In this document: piece by piece, positions 10,960-24,220 of the stretch | Numbering within the stretch: the stretch's first letter is position 1 | Layout of the letters: the number at the start of each line of letters is the position of its first letter | NCBI RefSeq assembly: GCF_037975245.1 | Contig: NC_092562.1 | Span: 18,622,554-18,686,553, forward strand | Source of the DNA: Apostichopus japonicus | Lineage: Eukaryota > Echinodermata > Holothuroidea > Aspidochirotida > Stichopodidae | DNA length: 64,000 bases | Reading direction: 5' to 3' | Position numbers and translations under genes: made by a program | Notes under the pieces: model-generated | The model's database searches: none | Told to the model about the DNA's origin: nothing | Seen by the model: only the letters and a program-made list of their open reading frames with translations

Positions 10960-13900
10960 AAAGGATAGCATTTTTATATATACTTATTTAATACACGTTG
11001 GATTGCTATCTACATGTTTTGGCACGAAATAACCCATGCCTTGTACCGTACATTCCCACATCCCTACAACCGAATTGAATTCTTCGATCGATTTTGTAAA
11101 GGCAACTGTTGTATAAATTTTCACACAGCAAATGTACAAAGGCCTCCATTGCGTTTTGACTTTGTTATTTGTTTTCATCGAATTTGCCAAAGCTACCGTT
11201 TATGGAGCATATTTAAGTATATATAATGAAGAAGATGTATGATTTTATACTTTCCAGTGGCGATAAGAGACATCATTTTGGACGAACGCACAACACAACG
11301 TACTTAAGGCTCAAATTATGGATACTAAAACTTGATCGTGCTTCCTAACCACCCAACAGTCCATTATATTTCTAATCTGTCGAAACTTCCTTCATGGATC
11401 TCAGCAGTGCTATATTTTCACACTCTGTAGAATTGCTCTGCTGTACCACAGGCTAGTTAATCGGACTTATATTATTGTTTCTAAATATACTCCTTGCACT
11501 GTAATAGTAGTCTTCTTATTGAGCTGCTTCTCCATATCAGGGATGTCACAACATAGTTGATATCTCTCAACAATTTGCAGTCAGTAAGAATGCTAAGTCA
11601 AGATTTATCATCACACGGAATAAGACCCTACAAAATAATAAGACTCTAAATAGAGGCCCCAGTGACTAACAGTTGTTCATGTTACCCCATTTTAATCGCG
11701 ATGTTTATGACATTTCATACCAGCATTCATTCTCATACGAATTTGAACAACATTTTCGTGGGATCATTAGACCTATCAATGAATGTGTATAGTATACTTT
11801 ACCCTGCTGCTCGCTCCTTGTTTGGTGTATGTCATTGTGGTGATGTATTGCTATATTCAATATCATGAAATTCTCGTCAATGTATTGTTCGTGCATTGCA
11901 CCTATGCAGTTTCCAGTACAGTATGCATATGTTCAACTGTTTTACATAATATATGACATACTATTGTTGGTCTTTTTGCTTGTATTCTCCATTCATTTAC
12001 ATTTAAAGATACCGCCATCACCAGTATACGCTTATTGTATTGTATACGTTTAACCGTATTTACCTGAATCCACGTGTCATGATAACTGATGTCTCTTTTC
12101 AATCGACCCTTAATTCAGTTTAGTCCAGTTTATTTGTTGGTGTTGCATTTTCACATAATACATAACAAACACAGCTTAGGAAAGACAAAGAAAGTATGAA
12201 ATTAATGACAAGAAACACAACCGCATCCTAGAACAGTTAGATCATTATTATATATTTATAATATTTATTGCGTGTTTCGTTACTTTTATGGCTACATATC
12301 GAAACAGCTAAGCAGAGACGAGATCCTTCCCCAAAATCACCCTAATATGTTGTTTTTATTCACGTTTTTATGAGGAAACCCTGTGTTACCCAGAAGATAG
12401 CCATCGTTTTGACGAGGGATTATTCGATTGCTTAACCGACTAAACAATTTCAATTCGTTACCATGGTTTGTTTTAATGTAAACGGCTCTATACTTGAACA
12501 GAACAGTGCGGGATGATTCATAGCTAAATTACTAGGTTTACCTAAAGTTTGACAAAACATAGCGTTAACCAAGACTTCCCAAGCTGCAAAAAAAGCAATA
12601 GAAGGCGGACTCACAGTATAAAGGAGCTCTAACCGCTAACACAAAAGCCGTTGCGGCCAAATTGGGAGCAGTTTGCGATTTACACATTGAGCGCGTATGT
12701 GTGTGCCAGCTGTATGACCTAAGCTAGCTTAAACAAAGTTTGTGGGTATTACTTACCACGTTTTTCCATGTAAAAGCCAAAATAAGTAGGAGAAATGATT
12801 CCGAGCCTTCATAAATTAAAAATTATCTTCATATCACCAAATACGTGCAAATTTCCTCATGAATTTCATTCGGTATGGAAATGGTGACAGGTACGTTAAA
12901 TTTATTTTAAATAAATTGCCTAACATCTTGCCGGATAATCTACTTTTGCAAGAAATTGATTCTCATAGAAATTATCAGGGATAATTAATTACATGCTACA
13001 GTTAAGATCTTCCATTTTCTTAAAAAAAATCATCCATATGAAAATAGCGACTTTTTCTTGCTCCATAAAACAGACTATAACTCCGCGACTGGTTTATTCA
13101 CATTTCGCGAAATGATATTCCACATGAAATTATTAGTCGTGTACTTTTCACAATCAAAATCTCTTATTTTCTGGACAATTTTGATAAGTATGAAGATATG
13201 ATGATACTTTCCTTTAGATTATGATCCTTAATAAAATGCAACACGGATAATCCACAAGTTCAATGACACAATTGGTTGTGTACTTTCACCGTCAAGATCA
13301 ATTTCATTCTTTTGAAAGAGTTTAATTCGTTTCACCAATAGTGCAAATTAAATCTATGTTATTCACTTCAGGGGCTTAGTCAGCTGTTGGGCTCGAGGTG
13401 AGGGGCAGCCAACTTTTCATCCCCATTTTACGGCCCACACTAAAAGCCACCGCCGATCGGGCAACATATTTTCCCTTATTTCGGAGGAGGGAGGGGGCAG
13501 AAAACGTTTATTATTCACCCTTACTAGAACTGACGTTAGGATAGGCCTAGCCTATAGGCCCTAGGCATTGACCCAAACAATTTCTTTGTTTTTTGTTTTT
13601 GTTTTAACGAGACTTTGCATATGACAACATCTTAAGATCCTTCAATACCATTTCCTTTCTTTCTCCGGTTGATGCAACCGAATGCGAGGCAGGATGTTTT
13701 CATGTTTCTGCACACGACATTACGACAGTTTGGTAAGTTGGTGTTAATATTACTGTGTTGAACGTAAACAGTGAGCAGACGACGGTCATATCTTTCGCCA
13801 TTTGCCCGATTTGGTAATGGCGCCCAAATCTTAATGCTGGCAAAGCTATTTTGGGGCAGTCCGCCCTCTTGTTCTTATATCCTGTTCTATGAATACGAAC

Positions 13901-16900
13901 GACTCCGTGACATTACTATTTGATGGCGTCCTCCTTTTTAATCCGTAGACCCTGCATACTCCGAACGGTGTGGGTTGGACAGTCAACCGAGGTTTAAATA
14001 GAGGGCGGGTTGGTAGATATTTGAGATCATGAGTATATACTGAAAACAGATACCCGCGGTCTTGAACAAGATGTACCGAACACGGTTGACATTCATAATG
14101 GGAAAAAAAATTACCCCCTCGCTCAGTCGTTATAAATACGTATACAAGAGCACACGTACCATGCTATTCAGCGGCAGGTGATATGTTTTGCCTTTGTGCT
14201 GGAAGAGGGAGACATACAATTATTGACAATATTTATAAGCCTTTTTATTGATATTTGGTTGGCAAGGTATCCTTAGTAAGTGGAAGTATACCTGAAGCAG
14301 TATGGTGATGCTATTCCATAAATGCATAAATGAAGTCTCCAATTACACCAGGAAGTTTACAACTCCCGTTTTGTATTTATACATATATGTTTTGATCAGT
14401 GATTAATGCCTAACGCAGCCATCAGTGTTATTGTCTGTCACAATCACTTGGTGATATCACGTTATATAGTAGTTAAAGTGTTCAAAGGAGATAGAAACCC
14501 AACTGTAGTTATTGGACCATGTCATGGGCAATTCCACACACAACTAGGAAAAAAATATTATTCCATTTGGGAGATATAAAAGAATGAAATGATCCTGCAC
14601 ATTCCAGGTCGAAGACTTGATCAAGTCTAAATATAACAATATAACGCCCTCTATTTTATCCAACTTCTGATTCCTACATACAACATTTGACTACAAAAAC
14701 AAAGAGAAAGCCAAATGTGTCAGATTACGGTGAAGTTTGACATCACAGATTCAGATAATGATAGCCCGCAGACACGATGTTTGAAACTACGATATCTCCT
14801 CAAGGTAATAATATGATTTCTAGCTTCTTGGGGGATTTTTCTTCGCAAAAATCTATGTCAATTAAGACAAAGTTAATTATTCCAATTAAGTAATAAGTCT
14901 GCTGACTTTGTTTTGGCATGTTTTCCTAATTCTTCTATATTGTAGATGGGAGATGTGAGGGGGAAAATTGTTGGTCTTTGTCCCTGCTCTACCACTCCAA
15001 GCCAGCCTCCCCCCGCCCCCACTGATTACGTCTCTGGCGGATGGTGGGATAATAATTGCGTTGTTTGAATTGCGTTATACACCCCTATAGATGGAGTCAT
15101 TCTTATTTTTGACAACAACAGCAAAAACAACTTCGTGCTTGCAATAAATATCCAAAGTGGTAGCATATTCACTGGAACTACAGTTAGTAATCTGAGAAAA
15201 CATGCGTGATGTTTTACTTTACCAATATTTAACAGTGGCATTGCAAAAGACGTTGAAACATCTGGTTTAGTTTAGTGGAAACAAGATCAGGAGGAACATT
15301 ATAATGCCTATTACGGACCCTACGAAAGAAACTAAACAAAGAAACAGCAAATCCTAATGGAATTCTAAAAAGTAACCCTCCAAAGCATTCTAAAATACCG
15401 TTAAAACGGTACTGCGTCTTCTTCCTACGATAGGTCACTGCTGTTTTGAGCAACAGAGCGAGAACACCGATAGTCCTGGTCAAGACGTTTGTAATGTTCG
15501 TTTTTCTTGCGTATTTTTACCTCTCACGAAGCTTCTTCAATACCGTTACATGTTAGCACGATCGGGGCGCTCGTCTGCTCCATCGCAGCAGCTTATTTCC
15601 ATACACAGCTGTAGTCTCTATGCATTGTATGGTTTATCTACACAGCTCTGGGTTAACGTATGTTGCGAGGGCGCTTGTCCACTAAATTAAACTTGCCCGA
15701 GGATCTGTCCGTAACACACTAGTATCGAAAAGAAAACGAGCAAACTTGGGGGCGCACTATCAGCATACACCACAGAGCCAACAAAACGGTGCTTTCGGTC
15801 TATACTGAAGTAGTTGCTTAAAGTATACTAGGGTATTGACAAGGCTAGAACACGCAGTACACAAGGACTTAACGATTATCAATTTTGTTGTGTACCAACT
15901 TCACGTTAAAAAGTATACGGGTCATTCATCAGCACTACACTATGTCAATCCACCCGGATGTTCTCCTTCAGGAAAATGGCCAAAATGAAATAGGAGAACA
16001 TTTTTTTGACACGATATCAATCGGGATTTTTGGTGGTTGCATGTTGAAGTGCATGAATGGAAGTACCTGTGGGTTAGTTGAAGCAATTTTAGACCCACTT
16101 TAGGCCTCCCACGGGCAGCGTATGAAAACTGTTTACTACTGAGTGAAGAGGTTTGTTTACAAAGTGACGAAAACTTCCGGCTCTGATAGCAAACAATCTT
16201 CACGGTCATGATACGGAATATTGATGGTGCCCTGAAAGGCCAACTTGTCAGCTATCCAGTGATGGGTATAGCGTTTAGCTAGTGAGAACTTCTATCTAGA
16301 CTTAGAGATGCACATTTAGTTTGAAAATCAATGGGGCTGTAAATGGGCGTATGCTACCAGATACATAACTGCAAATAAATTGGGATAATATTTGTAATTG
16401 AATTGTGACTCCCCTGGGATCTGGGAGATCGTGGAGGTGGGAAGTTCCGCCTTAAAGAAAGGTATGTATGTATACAGGTAACATACAGACTGAAGCTGTG
16501 AAATTGTTACCATCCAGAATGTGCCGTATTCATCCTTCAACAAGATTTCATGTAAGACAGTGGTGTAAGAGGTTTTTTTTACAACAATTAAGCGCTAAAA
16601 TGTACTACCTGGTGTCTACCCTCCTAACGCGTAATCTCAACATGAATCACTTGTTAGGCTAGTATTATGACCATTTCTTTCCCCTCAAAAGGTAAGCGAG
16701 CTACAGGGCCACCTAAAAGCTAGCTTAACGTAGGGATGGGTCAGAGGGGGTCTTCAGCCACCACGAGGACCGGGGTCAAGTAGGGGGCCCGGGAAATAAG
16801 GAGGGCCCTGAGGAATATCAAATGAAGAATAAGGTATTCTGAAATTCAAAATGTAAGTGTGGTTCAGGTGACACAACTGCCCACGTGGCTCGATCTGGCT

Positions 16901-17890
16901 CACAAGTCCTTTGCCTATAAGTGTTAATAATGTAGCGCTACTACTGCACAAGGGGAATGAAAATAAATGCGTACACATGTGAGTTGAAAAATCTAAGGAA
17001 AATATATTCATTCAAACGGTAGTAAAATATTCATTGTGCATTGGTACATGAAAGTAAGTATGCACATGATCGAGAAAAAACCCACAACCCGTTAGACTCC
17101 ATTATTAATGGCGATAATGATATGTAAAATACACTGAATATTCACTATTTTCCCCATAATGATAACCCACTAGTTATTCTTCATGAAAACTACATCTTAG
17201 CAAATAAGTTTAAGAGATCAGAAATTAATCATCAAACATACATACTTACATACACACAGAGAGATGGATGAGTTTTAAGAATATAGGTTAGAAAATATTA
17301 TGCTTCCGTTAAGTTTTCAGTTAGTTCGAACAATTTCGCTATGCACTATGATATGTACTCTCAAAATACGCTTCAGGGCACTTGTAATGACAGCATTAAC
17401 AGGTCCTATAACCTTTATCTGCTAGAAACCGGATTCATACTTATCATACGTCGATACAATTGCTTTGAAGCATGACATGTAAACTCACTATATAATAATT
17501 GTCTACAATTTCCTCCCTCATTACTGTGAGGAAGTGAAAAGAATTCTGAGAAAAGTAAATGTTATCAAAAGTCCATTAGGGTGGCAACGACTGTGGTACT
17601 TCGTGGCATCAACTTAAAAATAATTTAACAGTTACAAGGGCTGGCAATATTTGTTATATGGAGATGTAACAGGTCAACACAGCAATAAGAATTCTGACTT
17701 TTAGTAACGTCACTATTTTAGTTTACGTATAGTACAGAAAGGAGTTATAAACAACCTGTAACTAAACTTTATTGTAAGAAGCCCCAATACACACCGATTC
17801 CTGTTAGTTGTAAGACAACACTATTATAAATTTTAAACAGGGATTACAATGGTATTGTTTTAAAATAATTTTACATATGATTTCAACGAG
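10960..17890. other. Intergenic part of duplication copy 1, no supported gene
   Basis: About 6.9 kb without a recognised gene. Open frames such as 15229-15483 (-, 84 codons), 15885-16103 (+, 72) and 15940-16209 (-, 89) have counterparts in copy 2 at 49945, 50599 and 50654. The whole block 13960-16400 is unusually similar between copies, so that conservation does not show coding. There are CpG-bearing, less AT-rich patches around 13400-14200 and 15480-15800. Other exons of the relic gene may be hidden here. Confidence 0.4.
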
Positions 17891-17892
17891 CT

Positions 17893-17898
17893 TTTATT
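17893..17898 (-). terminator. Poly(A) signal of gene A1
   Basis: AATAAA on the minus strand, starting 15 nt after the stop codon. The same hexamer sits at 52559-52564 in copy 2. It implies a very short 3' UTR. Confidence 0.6.
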
Positions 17899-17912
17899 GT
17901 TAACTCCTCCGA

Positions 17913-20900
17913 TTAACAAACAGTAATAAAGTATGTTTCGCAATCTGTTACTACCACCCAAAGTTCACATGGTACTACTGGTTCTACATTCGCTTGTTGT
18001 CTTACTGCCGCTCGCACAATCCGTGTATCTTGGTTGTTCATTGGCTCAATCCAGAAGGATAAACTATCAATACATTGATCAGCTGCATTGATTAACTTGA
18101 GGAAACCAGCTGGTATCGGTTCTAATTGTTCTGCATACATCCTTGCATTGGAATGATTCAGTACCTACATCGAAAACAAAAATTCATATCAAAGTTATAT
18201 CGATTAAAGGCAGTCGCCTGTTCAAAGGTTTAGAAACCTAAGAAATAAAAACATGTAAATACTGTCCAAATTAACATTCCTATCAGAAAACAAGATGAAC
18301 AATGTATTAACTTGAAATGATACATAGTAAAATTATTGCCTATGCAAGTTTCTAAAGTACAATTGACAATGATGAAATATTTCTGCTTTTAAGTTGACAT
18401 CAACATATTGAGATCATCTCACAACAGTTTTGCTTTTCCTGCAGGGAGAGGGGTATTTATTGAGATACTTGATTATCAGACGATCAAGGCATAAAGAGTA
18501 GAAAATTTAAATAATGAGATAAGTTAGCATATATTACAATAAACGCCAATATTTTAAAATAATCTTACGTGTTCAAATAGTAATACAAGACTGTAATTTA
18601 TACATATCAGTTAGTAAAAGGTGTTTGGTTTTCTCTTCTAACTTGACATTCGGGACAGTTAAAATATGAAGATATTCGTGTTTCAATCCACATCATCTAT
18701 TTATATATAGGGTCAGTCAATATAGACTATAGATGAGATGTTTCATCTTTTCGCATTTAGATTGGCCTCAAAGTTATAGTTTTGACAAACAAAGAAGGTG
18801 AGCTTTATAACAGATAGTTCTTTAGAGTCACTGCATATGATGACGAATCACAATGACCAGCCTAGATAATTCGCATGAGTGCAAGAGAGGAGTGATATCG
18901 GACTGTCCGTAGCTTTAATACGTTTGTGGCATATGGAGCGATAGACTGGGACCATATGAGTAAACTGTATGATAACATATATGCAGTTACCTATTTAGGA
19001 AAAGGATTTTTAAAATGTTTTCCATCCTCATAATAGCAATGATCATATCATTCGAACAATGGAAAGACGAAACCAGTTACTTTTGTTCTTCACCACCCCC
19101 ACCCTCCCTCTCCAACCAGCTTGGTGAGGGGAAATGCAAACACTTCATGATGATGGTGGTTTGATTAGTCTCAGTCTCTTGTTTTCGTAACAAAGAAATG
19201 GTGGCATATTTCTAATTTATCATTTTTTAAGCGTCAGCAACAACTGGTTTAGTTTTACAAACAAACGAAGGTCCTTATCATAAATTAAATATATATCAAC
19301 ATCCCACCCTCTCTCACCCTCACCATCTCTCCCCCTCCACCTCTCTCCACCTCGCACGCTCTCTGTCTCTCCACCCACCACGCCCTCCTCCCGATCCCCT
19401 CCTTAACGAAAAGGATATCTTTCTTACCTTATCGGATGATGAATCAGCCTCTCGAAAGAAGAAGGGGAGAATATTGTCTAAATTACCCACAGACATATCT
19501 CCAGGGTAGTCTTCGAGTGGAGTGAAGTAGCAATTGTTGTTTTTCAGATCTTTAATCATGATGATGTTCTAAATCAAAACGTGAAAGACAAAAGTAGAAA
19601 GAAAGAATTCATAAAAGCTCTTGCGTTTCAGTCCTTAAAAGTAGCTGGATACCATGGAAACTCTACGCTCCCTATTCCCTCCCCATGAAAAAACGCGAAA
19701 TATCTGTGATAAATGCTTCAAGCTGATATTGATGCTTTAGTATGTCTTATGGTTTGTTAAATTGTGTGGTAAGTTTGAGTCTTTAAATTTGATAATTTTG
19801 ATAAAATGTTGCTACATGAAAAAAGAAACCATAATAAAAAAAGTTTTAAGTATTACCTTGTCATGGTCAAATGTGGCAGTATATCCGTCGTTCAAATTCT
19901 CTATGATCAGAATATTTCCCTCGACCATCATTTTTTCGTTTCTTGGAACGCCATCGAACATTTCAAAAGCCACTTCCTGTAAACAGAATAAGACAACATT
20001 CTTGTCAGTTTTCATTCATTAATTTACACCGAGGTAACAACTGCATACATCGACACTTAATAAATGTGCAAACAATGCATCCATTCTCCCTCACCACATC
20101 CAGTCCCACGATGTATCGCTGCCTACTCTTTTTCATCCTTCGTGCACCCTTGCCCACCCATATTCATCCTTCTTCACCCCAAGCCCCACCCTAACTCTGT
20201 CATCGTAATATTTTGATAGTAAAACTCATATCGGTTTATGGTAATAATCAATCTTTCAATCGAAATTGTAGTCTTTCATCTGTGTGAAGTTTATTTTAAT
20301 ATCCGAAGTATGCATGGATTTCCTTTACCTTTCATATTGTTTTGAACTTAATTGTCGATAGGTTACTTTAGTTTTACTTACCCTGATTATAACTACTTGA
20401 TCTCCATCTCCCGTCGTCAAGTTGTTCACAACCTTTGGATTCCCAGAAAACACGAGGTAGAACACACCAAACGATAACACCAACAGTGTGACAATTGTCA
20501 CTGTTACGGCGATAACATAGAGTTTCGTCTTACTCGGCTGCTGAGACTATATACAGTGAAAAGACATGAAAATCATTCAATACATGCAATTGACCGTTTA
20601 TGTGTATTTTCGCAATATGCTTGACTTTGTGACTTTCGCTTGACTTTGTGACAATATGCTTGTGATTGTGACTTTCGCAATATGCAATTCAATTTCTCGA
20701 AGTTTTCTCTCACAATTTTTGGTAGGATTACCCGCAGGGTCACACATTTCTTAAATTAAATCTGATTAAGGAAGGGTTCTGGGTTTGTTTGTTTTTTTGG
20801 TAGTTTAATAACTCCCTCATTTTATTTATACTTTTTCGATTAAAAACTTTTATTGCGTCGTAAACAATCATTTTCGGTTGGATTACCCTCAGGGTCACGC

Positions 20901-21619
20901 ACTAGTAAAATTAAATCTGATTTAAGAAGCGGTCTGGGGGTTTTTTGTGGTAGTTTAATAAATCCCTCTTTTTATTTATACTTCTTCGATTAAAACTTGT
21001 ATTGCGAAGTAATCTAACAGTATCAAGGATTTGAACCTGCCACTTTTAGTGGGAATTCATAAAGCTTTCGATTCGAAGGTTTATAGCCTCACATACAGTA
21101 AAGAAAATGGCAAGTGCTAGTCATTTACACACATGCCATGGTATTCTACATCCATATATGACGTCAGCTATATCAGACATCCAAAATAATTTCAAACTAT
21201 ATGTAAACTGGTTTACTTTCAAACCTAAGCAACCGTCTGTACTTAATGAGTTGCAATGAAGCTGTTTGATAACGTTATGCCAGCCTAATGGTAGACTGAA
21301 ATCACATAAGATTGTAGTTAATTAGATTGAGACTATATACAAGTTTTAAATAAAATAATGGGGTAAAATGCCGAACATCAAGCTCTTGATTTTACAATAC
21401 GTAGTTTATATGTTAACGACTTTAACTATACAACACCCTCATAGGTTACAGACTATAAATTTAGTAAAATTTTTGATGATAAGGAAGAGTAACTTTGATC
21501 TAATACCGAGCAGCAGAAATAACGAAAAAGCTATTTGTTAAGCATTAACTTACCGTATATGCAGGAGGTGGGCTCATGGCCACTGGAATATCACCTTTAA
21601 CTTGCATTTCTTGAGCCAT
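17913..21619 (-). CDS. BRICHOS-type single-pass membrane protein, gene A1
   Basis: Five exons, all phase 0: 21554-21619, 20382-20546, 19857-19976, 19428-19568 and 17913-18164, giving 247 aa. All introns are GT-AG. Residues 1-30 are a Pro-rich cytoplasmic tail (MAQEM start, PPPAYT) ending in a basic stretch. Residues 31-55 are one membrane helix. About 75-200 is BRICHOS-like, with the GYTATFDHDK-NIIMIKD core and Cys130 and Cys195 as the expected disulfide pair. The tail ends PCELWVVVTDCETYFITVC, with Cys230, 239 and 247. BRICHOS domains act as folding chaperones for a beta-prone segment of the same precursor; that role is inferred. There is no dibasic cleavage site before the tail, unlike gene B1. 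Neighbour B1 is on the same strand with the same exon plan. The start is set by MAQEM, shared with B1, and by the promoter spacing. BRICHOS assignment is by pattern and could be refined to a relative. Confidence 0.88.
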
Positions 21620-21725
21620 CTTGATGAAACTTGCGGTCGAATTCTTGCAGAAGAACTGTAACTTTGGTGAGATAGAACGTCAGATGTCGTTTTCGAAATT
21701 GTCTTGAAGAGTCCGTTTCGTGGCC

Positions 21726-21734
21726 CTTTTTATG
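21726..21734 (-). promoter_or_regulatory. TATA-like box of gene A1
   Basis: Minus-strand CATAAAAAG lies about 107-115 bp upstream of the ATG. Gene B1 has GGATAAAAGG at 104-113 bp upstream and A2 has the same box at 56418-56426. Confidence 0.6.
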
Positions 21735-21780
21735 CAATTTTTTCCGGTCTGAACACAGTACCCTAAACCTCAAAAATGCT

Positions 21781-21818
21781 GCTGACGTAGTTAACGCTAT
21801 CAAAGGGCTGGATCTTTT
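21781..21818 (-). promoter_or_regulatory. Conserved upstream module of gene A1 (TACGTCA core)
   Basis: The plus-strand reading is CTGACGTA, then TTAAC, then CAAAGGGCTGGATC. On the gene's strand the core is TACGTCA, like a CRE/ATF or AP-1-related site. It begins 164 bp upstream of the ATG. The corresponding module of B1 (33282-33316) begins 163 bp upstream. Orphan copies occur at 24237-24270 and 24443-24476. Confidence 0.6.
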
Positions 21819-22577
21819 TATTTCTTAATAATATAACGGATAGTAGAAAGGCTTATTAAGAGTTTGGTTACCTGGGAATTTAAAACAATGGTCATTGACG
21901 TAAACTACGATAATTACGATAATTTGCTATAGAAAAAGGTCATTTTTTGTGTGTTTTTATTATATTTTTGGCCTTGGTTTGTTGTATTTGCTTCATCCTT
22001 GAACCGTAACGAAATTACGGTACTCAGGCAACGCGTTTATGACTGTACGGAAGTGTAGAAAGGCCATCATTGTGATTAGTGTCACTGTCGTTTTAATGAG
22101 ACACAAAAGATTCTTCAAGTTCAATTTCTTCATAACATTTATTGTATGAATAATGTCATGTTGAAGTTTGACCATTTGACCTTCGCCCCCCCCCCCCCCA
22201 CACCCACGTCTTTGTCAGCCTACTGCCTAGAATATGCCCCTTGAACATCCCTGAACCCAGGCAACTTACAGTGGTGGCCCAGGATGTTTGTGTTTAAGTC
22301 TGTTAGCGTCACTGCAGTAAAGTAAATCACACCCCTCAATGTCCTAAACTCTTTGAAACAACCCTTACTGCAGGATTTTATCTTTGATTTTTTTTAAAGA
22401 GTTTGTCTCTGATTTACATAGAGCTAAGACAGCCAAGTAGAACCACTCAATTCCCTGTATACTGAATAATCATCCAAACAACATTTTGTTTGATTTCACA
22501 GGTTTAAGACGGCCAATTCAACCAACTCCCATTATTAGTTCATCGCTGCTATATGGGGAGGATGCTATACTAGTTGG

Positions 22578-22944
22578 CAAGGGCGTAGGAACCGGGGGGC
22601 TGGGGGGGGGCGCCAGCCCCCACAGTGAAAAATGTGGAGGGGCGGAAGTATCATTCCGCCCCCCCGCTCCGCAAGTCAGAAAACCCCTTTTTCATTTCCA
22701 AATGAGAAAAAAAAATCTCATTTGGAGCACCAAATTGCATCTAAGGCCAGGTGAAAATACAAAATTAAGTTTACAAAAAGGAGTGGGTGTTGAAGTGTGC
22801 TATATTGCACCAAATTGCATCTGAGGCCACCTGGAAATGCAAAAAATTCCAAAGGGGAGGGGGACACCCCTCCCCTTAGACCCCTCCCCCAGGCCGGCCA
22901 TCAGTCTTCAGCCCCCCACTCAAAAGTACCTTCCTACGCCACTG
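22578..22944. mobile_element. hAT-like MITE present only in copy 1
   Basis: 367-bp element with ends CAAGGGCGTAGGAA and, reversed, CAGTGGCGTAGGAA, flanked by the 8-bp duplication CTAGTTGG (22570-22577 and 22945-22952). Copy 2 carries the empty site with one CTAGTTGG at about 57279-57286. The 8-bp duplication and CAG-type end are typical of hAT elements. It is GC-rich with C and G runs. It inserted after the segmental duplication, or was lost from copy 2. Confidence 0.9.
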
Positions 22945-23504
22945 CTAGTTGGTCAGTTGAGCCTACAATGGCATGTTAATTCCGTTGCCATGGCAAATGT
23001 GATCATGGTAATATTTAACGACCCCAAGTAGCTAGTTTCAGGGATGCATCGGCGATAGGGTGACCAAGAGTGGTAGGGGTAAAACGTGTCAATGTGTGTG
23101 TGTGTGTGTCTGTTACATCTGCCATCTAAACGACTTTCTTCAAACTTGGTAGGAAGTAACCAATGAAGGGAACTTGTTTCAAATGTCAAAGGATAAAGGC
23201 CAAATTAATTGAAGAGGATTTTGCCCTATATTTCCAAGGGGGAACATTGAATTTACTTGCAACCTTCACATCTAGGTGAGTCAATATAAACGGTAAACCA
23301 TTGCAACAATGTCCTGCAGACGGCTTTACATTTCTATATAATTGTTGATTCAACCTTGTAAGGTGATTCAGTTGAAATGCTTGCTTCGTTATCAATGTTT
23401 TCTTTAATATATGCTACATGTTTGTAAAATTTATTATTTTCCTCATGCAGTGGATCAATAAATTGCTCAGTCATATAACTGACAGCGTATTATGCATGTA
23501 TATA

Positions 23505-23945
23505 TATATTTTTTCACTGTTCTTGATTTTCCAACTCATTACGATTTTCATTTATATATATATTCATTTGCCTTTGTCGTTTACCTCCATTTCATTAACA
23601 TAAAGTATGTTCAAAGTAACTCTTTCGAGATCCGGCTTTAGGAATCACAAATGATTTTCGAGTTGGTTAGCATCATGTTTGATCTCTAGAGTAAGGCAAA
23701 ATATGTCACAAAAAACAGAACTAGTATTGTTCGATACAGGTGACAAAGGCCTACAGTGGAATTACGACCTTCCTTACCGGTTTAGAACTTCTGGACATAC
23801 AATCAGCGTACATGGCCTAGTTGGTTAGGGTGTCCACGTACAAAGCGGGAGGCCCGGGTTCAAATCCCGGCGGAGGCTGGAAGTTTTTTCACTGTTCTTG
23901 ATTTTCCAACTCATTACGATTTTCATATTCATATATATATATATA
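23505..23945 (+). mobile_element. SINE family 2, copy with intact tRNA-like head
   Basis: The tRNA-like head at 23804-23880 has an A box (TGGCCTAGTTGGTTAGGGTG) and a B box (GGGTTCAAATCCCGG) ending CGGAGGCTGG. The whole is bordered by two direct copies of a TTTTTCACTGTTCTTGATTT word plus TA run (23509-23560 and 23884-23942). The same unit is in copy 2 (57806-58240) and, interrupted, at 5887-10640. A genuine tRNA gene is unlikely because the copies sit inside a longer repeat. Confidence 0.8.
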
Positions 23946-24220
23946 ATTTGGAGAAAAGCTCCAGAAAGCCAGATTTACTACTGTGAATAATATTATATGA
24001 TTAAAAAAAAATAAAAACCTATATTGGACGACGAATCATCTTAACCGAAATATCCCATTAACGTTTACAGCTAAATAACCTTCATGCGCTAGTGAGAAAA
24101 TATTTAAGTTTTTTTTTTAAATTATCGATTGCAACAAATCTTATTTTTGGTACTAAATTCAGACAACTGGCAAGCATCCATTTATCCCCTACCCCCCCCC
24201 CCCCACACACATACATAAGA

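Noticed and set aside
15229-16209. Overlapping 72-89-codon frames conserved in copy 2
   Set aside because: The whole block is nearly identical between copies, including noncoding parts, and frames on both strands overlap; no domain was recognised.
17913-18164. Antimicrobial tail in gene A
   Set aside because: The tail is acidic and has no dibasic cleavage site; the peptide hypothesis is kept only for type B.
23804-23880. Functional tRNA gene (also 58101-58177)
   Set aside because: The same sequence occurs in three larger repeat copies in the window, one interrupted; it is better explained as a SINE head.
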